Of a stretch of 64,000 nt of DNA, positions 50,421 through 62,229 are shown in pieces. The DNA comes from Talinum fruticosum (lineage: Eukaryota > Streptophyta > Magnoliopsida > Caryophyllales > Talinaceae), in NCBI GenBank assembly GCA_021018815.1, contig JAITYX010000032.1, positions 2,480,001 through 2,544,000 of the forward strand. The letters are read 5' to 3'. Each line of letters starts with the position of its first letter. The stretch's first letter is position 1. Under the pieces are notes generated by a model. It was given only the letters and a program-made list of their open reading frames with translations, was not told the DNA's origin and searched no databases. The translations under genes were made by a program, and so were the position numbers.

Positions 50421-52630
50421 TAGCTAGCTGCTTTGTTTGTTAAGTTCTTTTATATTCCTCTGATTCTGAATACTTTGTAATTTGTCTGTTTAAATGTAAT
50501 CGAAAATAATCCAGTGAAGTAGTGGAAATGAAATTTTTGTATGGTTGTTCTTTTTCTAGTGTTAACTTATTATTGTGGAAATTTAATTTTCGTGAGTGTT
50601 CATTGTTTCTTTTCATCAAAATTTAAAATTTTGTTAGTTAAAATGAAATTTTTATGAGTAAAATGACATAAATATTAAAAATTCTCATCTACTTTAGATA
50701 GAGTACACAAATTGGAGTTACAACCCCAATTTATTGCCTTCTATTAACATTGTCCCGTAATAAGGAACATTTAAGAGCAGTAAGAAACAATTAATAATAT
50801 ACTATTACCGAAACACATAGACCGTAAGCTGTATACTATTTCACTATACATAATATTAAAGGCTTAAGTTGCCAATTATTCTTATAGAGGAACTGCTCAA
50901 ACTCACCACCTTTTGCATACGAATAGACACATGGAGAGGGAGAGGGAGAGGGGCTAAGCTATGCAATTTCATTCATCAAATGAATTAAGACCATGTACAG
51001 AGAGAAAGGCGTAATTATAAGTTTAGAAGTGGCCAAGGTCCAATTGAAAAGGTAATTCGATTACATCCAAACAAAAACAAGCTAAACAGTACACAAAATG
51101 AACGGAATAATTAGTTGTCGCTTTAAGTATGGTTCGCTAGACTTTGAATAACTTTAACGAGCATCATAAGTCCAAAATTGATGGAACAAAACTACTATGA
51201 GAATCGTTTCACATAGAGAAAAGCAACACTCAAAAGTTTTTCGCTATTGAGGATATACAACTATATGAATTCAGAAGGTCCTTGATTCCGGCATTGTAGA
51301 ACACCTTAAACCTTTTAACCTTATTTTGTAGTCTACACCCAATACATTTAGGGTTCGCAACGGGCGGATTGGGCTAGGGATATTCCCGCCTTGCCCTCGT
51401 TATTCCGTCCACCTGCTTGCTGGGTACCCTTTCCCCGTCAGGCCACACTATCCCCGAGATTAAGTTTTAAAGCCCACAAATTTAAAGATCCCATCTAAGA
51501 GGCAAGCAAGAAGAATCGATGCAAAAGTCCATATCTAAGAGGTAAGCAAGAAGGCGGCTTCGTTGACAGCGTTCGTGGGTAGGAGAAGAGAGCGGGAACT
51601 AGAGGGAGAGGAGATAGGACCGAGAGCCATAGGAGAGTGACACAATTATGTATATTGATTAAAAATTTGATAGGTTTAAAGTGTGAAATGAATAAATTTG
51701 GTTTGAGTTATTTACTTTCAATTCACTTGTAGGTGTGTTATCTCGGACTCAATTATCAAACATATAATTTTAGGTACATGTCATCCATGTCAAGCCACCT
51801 TTGTGACTCAGTTCAATTATAAATTTGGTTAAATTTACATATTTACTCGAAATCAATTAGCTTAAAATTGGCCTCCTTTAGGGGTAGTTTTAGTTCATGT
51901 TCGTATATTCGGTTCGAGTTTTGAGTCGCAAGTTCGTTTCATTTGGTCTAATTGTACATACTCCCTCCCTTTTAATTTATTTGTCATTTTAACTAACCTT
52001 TTATTTTACATTTTTTATAGTTTTACGATATTGATATACTAATCATTAGTTTACTAATTTTATTCTTGATAATTTTTTTTCATAGTTATTTTTTTTCTTT
52101 CAACTTTCTTATTTTTAATGAAATTGTGGGGACATTTTAATTTTTTTTGTCTATCTTAATTGTTTTTTCAATGAAAAAAAAATCCCCTCTCAAGGGAAAG
52201 AGAACTTATTGCTGTGAAAAAGGACATGGTGACCGACGACATCGCTTTTGTGCCTTTGAGTCTGAGCACAGGGAGCCTCTGAAATCGCAGCGGAAAACTA
52301 ACTGGAAAAAACGATCGATTTGTGTCTACTGCTCGCTGTCTCTCTCTCTCTCTATCTCTCTCTACCCCAAATCACGCTCCTTGACTGAATTCAATATACC
52401 CACCTCTCCATTTTACAGATCTTTTCACTTGGATTCTCGATCTGCACTGTCTCAACCACGAAAAATTTCCCCGGTGATTCCATAATCTCCACGACCCTCC
52501 TTCCACTCTATTATTCTCAACTGTCTGTCCCCACTTTCTCCCACCATTTTGTACCATGAATCTATTTCACTAGGAATACCCACATCATTAAATCGCCTCA
52601 CTGAATTTTCTCAGTTTTAGGGAGAGAAAA
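50421..52630. other. Spacer and 5' leader of the GAUT gene
   Basis: No gene seen. ACTCCCTCCCTTTTAATTTA at ~51960 resembles a Stowaway-type end. A repeat-like GC-rich piece lies at 51360-51475. A CT-rich tract (52337-52363) lies in the likely GAUT leader, ~270 bp upstream of the ATG. Confidence 0.4.
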
Positions 52631-55600
52631 ATGAGGCGGAGAAACCCCAGTTTGCTGCGGCAGCCTCGACGCCGATACTCCAACTTGGTGTGGTTGGCAT
52701 TGTGTGGGTTGGTCGTTCTATTGTTCTTTATTGTTCTTCTCAGCAAAGATAACCAACCTACGTCGAGACCTGCCATGGTTAAGGTAAATTTTTGTCTATT
52801 ATTTTTTCCCCCAATTTCTGGTATCATTTTCTGGGCTTCTGGGTTTGCTGTATCGCCATGCCTTGCTTGATTTTGTTTCATTTGAATTTGGGAATTTGGT
52901 TGTTGATCTATTATGCATCCTTAATGGGTGTCTGGACAAAATCTATGTAGTGATCTTAATTTGTGTGTGATTTGTTTGTTTTTTAAATGCTGATTAGTTT
53001 TGATTGTACAATCTTTAGCGGACATCTATTGTCGGTGGTTATGCAGGCAATAGCGGTTGGTAGGTTAAATATAGTTGTTGATATTCCGGTGTTCCTAATG
53101 TTTTGGAATGTAAGATACTCTAGAGATGGGCAAATGTTTTTGGAAGTTATAGTTGAGTGTAGTCGAAAATGGAAATGAAGATTGGAGTTGAAGCAGCTGA
53201 ATTAGATCTGCGTTATGGACTTAGATGAGGTAAATTGTTCAAATAGCTTGCTTAGCTGGGTCCTACGCTTCAGTAATTTGGTGAGTTGCAGGAACTTATT
53301 AGAAATTTGATCAACTGGGGTGCGGTTGTTCTAGCTGGTCTATTTGACAAATCTGATCCCATTTATGCAATACCTTTTCAATGCATATGATCTGACTTTA
53401 GAGGAAGCCATTTGGAAGTATCCGTGCCTCCATGTGTTATTCATTCTTCATTTTGATTCATTCAAAAGAACAATTACAATGAATATAACTTAACACTTTG
53501 AATCAAGAAACCATATAGTGGATTTGATTTTCACCACGGTAATGGAGGTGACATTGGAGAAGTATACTTTTCTGAGTGTTGTGTAAAGGCTCCTGTTATT
53601 GTAGCTTTTCTTAAAAGATTCTATTGGATTTTTCTTTCGATAGATGCTTACAAATTGCTGTACTCTCTCTTGTAGTCTCTGTTGGTTTTCTTCCTTTTTC
53701 CCTTGTTCTTGCTGTAGATTGCAAAGATAAACCATAAAGACTGTTAAAATTCATGGTCATCCAGCAGAAGTCTGTGCTAGTGTGTGTGTGTGTTATAATT
53801 TTGTTATCAGCAACCACATAAAATAGTTTGAAAGTTAATGCTTTAGAAACTGTTTAAGTTGAGCTCTATTACAGATTATACGAATGCTAAAAGGCAAATA
53901 ATATTTGGCTGAAGACGGAATATACATTTAGAAATGTTTGTGAAATAATACATTTTCCTTGGCATCACATGTTATGTATTATTAGTGTAGTTGAAAATGC
54001 ATCAAAAGGTCATGGGAGTGGAGATTATTGGCTGTCCTCTTCGTGCTGTATGGGGTATTGGGCAACCCCAAATACTGCCAGTTGCTGTTCTAGGGCCGAG
54101 TGAGATCCAATATCATAAAAAGGGGAGTCAGTAATTTCACATCGGAGGACATTCAACATTTTCTCAACATTTTCATGAAAAATTACATAATGTAGTACCC
54201 CATGGGTCAAGTACTGATTATGCTGCTCATAAGGTTGAAATTCTTGGTTATTTTATGCCTTCCAAAAGGGAAGAAGTTATATAAAAACCTGTGCCCCTTT
54301 CAACTCTAATCCTGAACCTTGATACGCGCCCTGCTTTCAATATCTGCAAAGATCCGCTCTGGTGTCAATCCCTCCTCCATGTAGCGTATTCTTTCTCCCT
54401 TTCCAAGTGTAATAGTTCCTCCATTTCACAATACATGTTACTTTAACTAACTTTATTCACACTATCTATCACTTTGCATTTCCAATAACATATTAATGAC
54501 TTATTTATTAATTTTTCCTTATTAATTGCCCTTTTCCTCTCATTTTTTCATTAACTTTTTTCATTTTCAATAAAACCTTGGGGCAACTTGGTCTTTTAAT
54601 ACAAATTTTATAAATTCCCAATCCACTTGCATGCCATCTTTGGTAAAATGGACCTTAGGAAAAGTGATATACATATGTTCAGTAGAATCTCAATTGTCAA
54701 TACCGATTAAGCAGTCAGAAGTTTGTGTATATCCTATTTTACAGTCTTTCTCCCATGAGGAGGCATCTATTCATAACAGCCCAACATTATGAATCTACGT
54801 TTAGGAATGATCTATTTCATACAAGTCTAGCCCAAGCAACGTTTTGACCAGCTTGCATTAATTTGTATAACCTCTGTTTATGCCCAATGGTGTATATGGT
54901 AGAGCTGTGTCCGCTTCATTTTGCAGGTCCCAAGAGAAGCGACCTGCAAACTGAGCAATGATCTTGTTAATTCTGTGAAGGCCAGCTAGCATCCTGTCTG
55001 AGAGTGTATGTCAGAATTTCAAACTTCAATGTGCACTTGATCCATCAATTTAACAAAAATATCTGCCTTTTGTGCCACCATCAACAGATGCTTTGCAAGA
55101 ACAGCTTTATTCATATCCTTTGCATTTGTCACATTAAAGACATTTCTTATTTCACTCATACCTGAAATCCTGTGTACTTGTTTCTTGGCTGTATGATACT
55201 CTGCAAACAAGTCGAGACATAACAAATAAATAATTATGCTCATCGAAATAAAATCAACAGTTAAACTCTACCTGCATAACTATGATGTTTTGTTCTTGCA
55301 AAAAAAAAAAAAAAAAATCGGGTCTTATGAGTTGCGGGTCCATAATGAAGTCTACTTGTTGTTTTAGCTACTGAACATAGGAAAGCCAGCTAATTCGGCC
55401 AGTTTCTTTGGGAATTTTTGGTCCACACCTCACAAATGTTAGTGGTGGAGATTTTGCTTCAACAAGTTAGAAAGCTACTCATATAGACGGCAAGGCTCTT
55501 TTGTGTTTTTTTTTTTTTTTTGGGGGGAGGGGGTGTTAAAAGGGTAATGATTTTTAAAGCTTCCATTCAATTTCCTATATTCCATCTTACCGTCCTCAAA

Positions 55601-58600
55601 CTATCCAATTCACTTATCAAAACATATTGATACCACTCTGGGTGGATACAATTTTACACTTTCAAAGTGTTCTGTGCTTCAGCAGACTTTATCAGAGTAG
55701 ATTCAGAGACTGTAGCAAAATGCCTTGCATCTTGTGGGTTGACAATGTGAGGTTACTTAATATGCTCTTTTTCTTGGTGGCACTACTAGTTGGAAAAGGC
55801 TCACTGCCAGTTATCCCGGAGTTGTACAAATAGTGCAGACCAAATGATTCTTTCCTGTAACTTCAAAGTTGATTGTGGATTTTATTTACAAAATCTGCCT
55901 TGCATCTGTGCCCTTAGCTCTTTTTTTTCCTCATTGTCTGAGATTATGGAAAATTAAAGGAAAAGAAATTTACAAAACTTTAGAATGCTCTTCAACTGTG
56001 TATCTTTAGTATCTTATAATATGAAAGAACAAAAGTAACTGGTTACAATAAGGTATAATAGAAGGAGTTGCAGAGGAGTTGTGCTTGATAGCAAACATCT
56101 AATTGTGATCTGTGAATCAGTCCAGACCTTGATTTTCTGCCAACCTTTATACAAAGCGGATGGTAGTGGATCTTTGAAAGCCCATGCCTCAGCAACGAAT
56201 GTCACTTCACAAAGTATGGTTTTCCAAGTTCTGAATTTGGTTTCCTTTTATAAGCTACAATACTAATACCTCCATTTAATCCCTACGTTTGCCAATACCC
56301 ATCTGTAACGAGTTTAATATGGCAAGACTTAGTATGACTTTGAGCAAACTCATTAGCTTCCTATGGTATTAGATGATCCCTGTTCCTCTTAACCATGGAT
56401 CGAGATGCAAAGTTTTGTACATGGATCGAGATGCAAAGTTTCGTACATAGTTCACTTTTCTCTCTTCACTATGAACGATTGGGTTTAGCATATGCAAATG
56501 TGGCTAACTGTTTTGAAAGATGTGTAAGTTTATCTAGATCCATAATGTACGAGAATAGTTATAGAAGAACACCTTGTTTCTGGACTTGGTCTTTGGAGTA
56601 TAGTAAACCAATCCAATCAAATAATAATTGTTTCAAGGGACAAAAGAGTGGGCTTTGATGTTGTAGAGAGAACTCCATTGTAAGTTTGATGATGGGTAGT
56701 CCCTAAATAAATGCTCAACGGATGCCTTAGAGGATGAGCATAAAGGATTAATATATGTTGGGTTTTGTCCCAATTTCATTATGAAAAATATTATTTCATC
56801 TTGGACTCTAAGTAGGTGATTGTGACTTAGAAGACCTTCTAGGGTTTCTTATATATATTATGTTGTTTTACCTAGTTAGATGTGACACATGGCATGATCA
56901 ATTTGTGCCTCTTGGCACCGCCTAGGGTTATTCTCCCTTTTCCACATATTTAGACAGAGGTAGTCTTTGAGAGTTTTTTCTCTTTACTTTGATCTTATAG
57001 AAATTATCGCTTTATAGATCGTAACTTGTACTCGTCATATTTCATCATATTATAGTGGATTATATTGCTGTCGGTTGTGATTTTTCCCAGATTTAGTTTT
57101 CCACGTAAAACTTATGTTCCCATCACCGTACTTATCATTTGTTGATTTATCAACTTTTCCACATCCTAAAGTTAATTATTTTTGGGTTCCGCTAGATATT
57201 GAATCCAACCTTAACAAATGATGTCGAGCCAGGTTTCCATCGGATTGAGATTCCGTTAAGAGTTTGTCATCTGAGTTATCAGGTTCAGTTATTGAGTCAG
57301 ATTCAGATCCTAATCGACCCAGGTTCAAATTCAAGTATATGAGATGTTCATTCTTTAATCAAACGATATCATTACCCTTTGGGGTTCCTTTGGTGATGGG
57401 GTACCTATATGGAATTCGGTCGAAGGTGGAGTTTGTTAGGTTTTGTCCCAATTCCATTATAAAAAATATTATCTCATCTTGAACTCTAAGAAATTGATTG
57501 CCACTAGAATACCTTCTAGGGTTTCTTAGAGGTTTCCTATTTATACTAGGTTGTTTTACCTTGTTAGGTGTGACACGTGGCATAACCAATTTGTGCCTCT
57601 TGGCACCGTATAGGTTTATTATCCCCTTTCCATATACCTAGATAGAGAGAGTCTTTGAGAGTTTTTTCCCTCTACTTTGATCTTACAGAACTTATCATAT
57701 TATAGTGAATTATGTTGTCGTTGCCCGTGTTTTTTCTCAATTTTTGGTTTTCCACGTAAAACTTATGTTGCCATCACCTTACTTATTATTTGTTGATTTA
57801 TCAACTTCCCCACATCCTAAAGTTAGTTATTTTTTCGGTTCCGCTACTTATCGAATCCGACCCTAATAATATATTTTTTCCCTTAGCTTCTAGTTATCTT
57901 TATTATGTCCTGGAGGAGGGCCACTATGGAAATTTTCTATAGTAGAATTTTCAATGGTGTCTTAAGTGCTCAATTTTTCCAAAATAGAATTTGCCACTTG
58001 AACACCATGTTAAACATCCTGGAAGCATGTACAAGACTAGAACGAATGTAGCATTCTTATTCACGAGATGAGTTCTTACAGGTGAAGAAAGGCCATGTTG
58101 TGTGCTATATACTTGAGGGTTCCCGGATCCCTAAGTTCGCCTTATAATGTTTTGTCCTGCACCTTTTCATCAGCAGTTTCCGGAATCTTAAACGTAGAAT
58201 GGACACAAACTCGTGGAAATGCGGACATGAAAATATTTATGCTTCTATTGTTTGTGCTTATCTTGGCCAACCAAGTCCTTGATCACATGAGTTAGAGCAT
58301 GAATTTGTATGAAGTTAAGGCACAAGTCCTTGGTTGAAACCTCCATATAACCAGCATATTCTAGTTGTAAATAATGTTTCTCTCTTTCAAGTATAAGAAA
58401 ATTTTTAAATTTTATGTAAACCAGGTTCAACAAAGGAGCAATTCACACAAGCTAAGTGAGGTTCAACCCAAAACCAAGTAACTCATTAGCTTTTATACAT
58501 GCTGAAGGCCTCCTAATTTGTCAATGTGGAACAACCACACTTTTCACAATTCACAAAAAATCGTGGTTTGTTTTCACTCGGCTGTTCTTCTTTTTGTTTT

Positions 58601-61600
58601 TTTTGGGGGAGGGGCTGGAGTGAGGGGTTTGTTAAAAGCTATTTTTGTCTTCAATAACTTTGAGGTAAAAAAATACAAAGGTCTGTTGAAATTTCACATA
58701 TATTAATATATTTCAGTGGGATCTAAAGCATTTTTTGTCTAGGGGCGACTTTGCAACTAGGTATTGATTTTTCTTTACAGTTCTTCTCAACTGCTGTTCC
58801 ACTATGTAGTTGATTGAGAATGCAACAAATATGTGAGTTCTGTTAAAATTTCACATATAACGATATATTACAGTAGGAGCTGGAGCTTTTTTTTGGTCTA
58901 GTGGCAACCTTGCAACTAGTTATCAATTAATATTCAGTTCTTCTCAAATGCTGTTTCACTGTGGAGTTTATTAAGGATGCAACAAATAGGTGGATTATGT
59001 TTTTTATTAGCATAAAGCAACTTCAATAGAGACTTTGTTATGATTAAAGGCATAATTTTGTAATGTGAACCATCAGTTTTGAATATGTGTTCAACCTTCT
59101 AACACAGCTACTTGGACGAGCTTCTAAATATCATTTTTTCCCAATAGGACTCCTGTGTTAATTTTATGACCTTATTTCTGATGAATTTCTGGTAATTTGT
59201 ACATTGTGGAAATACCTACAGTTGTCTTCCTATTCCATCACCCTTCTGTCAGTTTTGCTACAATATCTAGCTTCTGAGCCCTAGAGACCTGACCTGAAGG
59301 CTATGAACATGATACTGATTTTTTGGATATGATCTGCTGAGTTCATTAGTCAATGTATGTTCTTTTGCGATTTCTCCTAGTTTACGTTGTTTTACTATGG
59401 ACAAGTAGAATAGAGTGAGTGGACTTATTAATGAACTTTTTCCGTGTACTATCTATTTCTTGGGTTAACAAGTTGATAGTCTGCTTGATGATGCTGTGGT
59501 CATGGACATATGTTTTAGCTAAACTAAAATATTCAGTTTCTTCCCCTTTTTCTGTGAAACTAAACTAAACTTACAACTCCGCCAGTTTCTTCCTGTTGTT
59601 TTCAATTTCTCTGGAGTTTGGCCATCTAATTAGACTAACAAAAATTTAAAGTTTTTTTTTCCTATCCAAAAGAGCAGGTCATACATAGAGTCTGCATTAA
59701 CTCTTCACTTCCATTACCATTGGTGTATTTTCAATTACTTGCACCAAGTCTTGTTTAGGTTGCTGAAAGTCCCTTGACTTTCTACTCAAACTCTTGGTGG
59801 TATTGTTAAGGCTTATTACGTATTATAGGTGTCTGCTACTAGTTTGCAAGTTCAGGTTCTTTGTTTTGTTTGTACAAGCTAGATTAGGCAAGTGGAGAAC
59901 CAGAGTGATAGGGATTGCCTTGTGTGGCAGACTAAGTTCTGATTTTGAGATTTGGCAGGGTGCTGAATAGAAAAGTCAGTCTATTCCCCACTTTGACTAG
60001 TTTAGCAAAGTATATTCGGGAACTTGATGGTGAACACTACTAAATTCTCATTTCCACAGGAACATATATCCTCTTTTTGGTGTGTGTGGCTTTTCTGGAA
60101 AGTGAAGATTGTGAAAATTTTTACTGGAGAAATTTGGATTTGTGAGAAACTCAGAGATTTTATCGACCATTGTTTCATGAGGGACTACATTACAGTGTGT
60201 ATGCATTGCAGAGTGAATGCATTGCAGAGGGAATGCATTGCAGAGGAAATGCATTTTCTTATGTTTTGACTAACATTCAATTTCAATTTCTTTGGCCATA
60301 CCTTGGATGGTATAAATTCATGTACTTTGAAATTGCGTCTCATTATGAGTTGTGGTATGATGTTACTGAAATGAAACAACAATGCATGGACTTAAGGAGA
60401 TGTTTCAATATGTTCAAGAAACCATTTTAAGATTCTTATGATTTGAAATAGCATTCTATCTTTGAGCAAAATGCCTCTGTAGTTTCATAGTCTCATAGCA
60501 TGTGCCTAGATTCTTACTGTAAAATAGTTAACTTTTGATAAACCAAAACATCACTTTCTGTGACCTGAATTCTCTACTGTCAGATGTTAGCAAATATACG
60601 GGTCATTAGCCAATCCTGCTTATGTGATGTTTCTCTTACTATATATGGCCTGTTTTGTTCTGGAACTATTGCACATATCTGCTTGTTCCTCCTGCCTTCA
60701 CGCTTAGCTCTAATGGTTATTTAAGGTCTCACCAAATGATTATTTTTGAGTTTTAACCTTTCTTGCCATATGTTATGCAGATGCATAATAGGCAAGACAT
60801 TAATTTGGAAGGGCTTAATGTTACGGAGGAGATGTTGAGTCTGAGTTCTATAACAAGGCAGCTTAGTGATCAGATTGCTTTGGCCAAGTCTCTTGTTGTG
60901 ATAGCCAAAGAAAGCAACAACCTTCAGTTTGCTTGGGAGCTGAGTGCTCAGATCAGAAACTCACAGAACCTCCTGTCCAATGCTGCCACTAGGAGAATTC
61001 CTTTGACAATTAGGGAGTCTGAAACTGCAATCAGGGACATGGCACTTCTGCTTTACCAAGCTCAGCAACTTCATTATGACAGTGCAACCATGATTATGCG
61101 ATTAAAGGCCAAAATCCAGTCTCTAGAAGAACAAATGAGTGTGGTGAATGATAAGAGTGTGAAGTACGGCCAAATAGCAGCAGAGGAAGTGCCTAAAGCC
61201 CTTTATTGTCTCGGTATTCGGCTGGCAACTGAATGGTTTAGAAATCCAAGTGTACAAAAAGACTTGTGGAAAGAAAAGTAAGTGTCAGGAAACTTGAAGA
61301 TAACAGACTGTATCATTTCTGTGTCTTCTCTGATAATGTCCTCGCAACATCAGTTGTGGTGAACTCTACAGCAACAAACTCAGCAAATCCAGATAAGATT
61401 GTATTCCACCTTGTGACCGATGAAGTTAACTATGCGCCAATGAAAGCATGGTTTTCAATGAATGACTTCCGAGGAGTAACCGTTGAGGTTCAAAAGATTG
61501 AGGATTTTAGTTGGCTTAATGCTTCTTATGTTCCGGTCCTTAAGCAGCTCCAAGATTCGGACACAAAAATTACTACTTCTCGGGCAACAATGATGACCAC

Positions 61601-62229
61601 AAAACACCAATCAAGTTCCGCAACCCTAAGTACCTTTCAATGCTGAACCACCTCAGGTTCTATATTCCAGAAGTCTATCCTGCATTGAAGAAGGTTGTAT
61701 TTCTTGATGATGATGTTGTGGTCCAGAAGGATCTCTCCCTCTATTCTCCATCGACCTGAATGGTAATGTGAACGGGGCTGTTGAGACATGTATGGAGACA
61801 TTTCATCGGTATCACAAGTACTTGAATTATTCCCATCCTCTCATAAGATCACATTTCGACCCTGACGCATGTGGATGGGCCTTTGGAATGAATGTCTTTG
61901 ACCTGGTGGAATGGAGGAAAAGGAACGTCACGGGCATCTATCACTATTGGCAGGAGAAAAATGTCGACCGTACGTTGTGGAAACTGGGTACCCTTCCACC
62001 TGGTTTGCTGACCTTTTATGGGTTGACTGAGCCATTGAATCCCTCATGGCACGTCTTGGGATTGGGATACACCAATGTGGATTCTAAGTTGATCGAAAAA
62101 GGGGCTGTATTGCACTACAATGGAAACTCAAAGCCATGGTTGAAGATTGGAATAGAAAAGTATAAACCACTCTGGGAAAAGTACATCGATTATCATCATC
62201 CTCTGTTGCAACAGTGCAACGTTCACTGA
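52631..62229 (+). CDS. GAUT11: Galacturonosyltransferase GAUT10/11-like, two exons, with three one-base frame breaks
   Basis: GT8-family GAUT enzymes add galacturonic acid to pectin homogalacturonan in the Golgi. Exon 1 is 52631-52783 (51 codons): basic cytosolic tail MRRRNPSLLRQPRRR, then membrane anchor LVWLALCGLVVLLFFIVLL (type II topology). Exon 2 is 60781-62229, with the stalk (EGLNVTEEML, SITRQLSDQIALAKSLVVIAKE, ESETAIRDMALLLYQAQQLH, AKIQSLEEQM) and GT8 domain (LYHFCVFSDN, IVFHLVTDEVNY, NASYVPVLKQL, LSMLNHLRFYIPEV, metal-binding VFLDDDVVVQKDL, ACGWAFGMNVFDL, GTLPPGLLTFYGLTEPL, KGAVLHYNGNSKPWLKIG). About 534 residues once frames are joined, the length I expect for GAUT10/11. The frame breaks three times: near 61264-61280, in the A5 run 61565-61569 and the C3 run 61737-61739. 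Each fits one lost base. Conservation on both sides is high, so sequence error is likely, but a recent pseudogene is possible. GAUT10 versus GAUT11 is not resolved. Confidence 0.88.
54300..54405 (-). pseudogene. Antisense coding-like fragment of unknown origin
   Basis: The minus strand reads LGKGERIRYMEEGLTPER, then IFADIESRARIKVQD and a stop. The amino-acid texture (acidic and basic residues, no low complexity) looks like a real exon end, but I do not recognise the family. It is only ~35 codons with no start, so a captured gene fragment in the intron is the likeliest explanation. Confidence 0.3.
56060..56750 (-). mobile_element. LINE-like 3' relic (zinc-binding and RNase H-like pieces)
   Basis: On the minus strand, near 56745-56660, the reading INPLCSSSKASVEHLFRDY resembles the zf-RVT segment at the end of plant LINE ORF2 (NPxCxLCxxxxEsxEHLFFxC). 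Further on, at 56205-56080, TFVAEAWAFKD and KIKVWTDSQI resemble the plant RNase H-like domain that follows it (xxAEAWALRxG...xxxExDSxxx). Order and strand agree. The frame is broken. The first piece continues across the LTR element, with GKKY just beyond 57873. Confidence 0.45.
56756..57868 (+). mobile_element. Small non-autonomous LTR retrotransposon (TRIM-like), 1113 bp
   Basis: Two direct long terminal repeats: 56756-57216 (461 bp, TGTTGGG...AACA) and 57434-57868 (435 bp, TGTTAGG...AATA). They share many blocks, such as GGTTTTGTCCCAAT, TTGTGCCTCTTGGCACCG, CTTTGAGAGTTTTTT and TTTTCCACGTAAAACTTATG. A 217-bp internal part starts AATGATGTCGAGCCAGG, a degraded copia-type primer site (TGGTATCAGAGCCAGG), and ends with purine-rich GAAGGTGGAG before the 3' LTR. 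Five-base direct repeats ATATA flank it (56751-56755, 57869-57873). No gag or pol is present. The LTRs are clearly diverged, so the insertion is not young. Confidence 0.88.
58683..58996. repeat. Diverged ~157-bp tandem duplication in the GAUT intron
   Basis: Units at 58683-58839 and 58840-58996 share AATTTCACATATA, CCTTGCAACTAG or its close variant, CAGTTCTTCTCAA.TGCTGTT.CACT and ATGCAACAAATA in the same order, with scattered substitutions. Confidence 0.85.
60201..60256. repeat. 16-bp minisatellite, about 3.5 copies
   Basis: ATGCATTGCAGAGNGA-type units start at 60201, 60217, 60233 and 60249 in the GAUT intron. The CATTGCAGAG units contain repeated TGCAG, which could mimic weak splice acceptors ~530 bp before the true acceptor. 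Confidence 0.9.

Larger units (their letters stand above)
52784..60780. other. 8-kb GAUT intron 1
   Basis: Donor AAG|GTAAAT at 52783/52784, acceptor TTATGCAG at 60780. Phase 0 joins PAMVK to MHNRQD. It hosts repeats: a Stowaway-like end near 54417, antisense coding-like pieces at 54300-54405 and 55019-55243, a LINE-like relic on the minus strand, a small LTR element (56756-57868), a 157-bp tandem duplication (58683-58996) and a 16-bp minisatellite (60201-60256). An A run lies at 55300 and a T run at 55508. Confidence 0.7.

Noticed and set aside
51960..52140. Stowaway-like end (ACTCCCTCCC), also near 54417, 29300 and 960
   Set aside because: Only single ends were seen, with no matching inverted partner or TA duplication.
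61264..61285. A splice donor (AAA|GTAAGT) as explanation for the first GAUT frame break
   Set aside because: Coding sequence (RKLEDNRLYHF) resumes within ~15 bases, too short for an intron.
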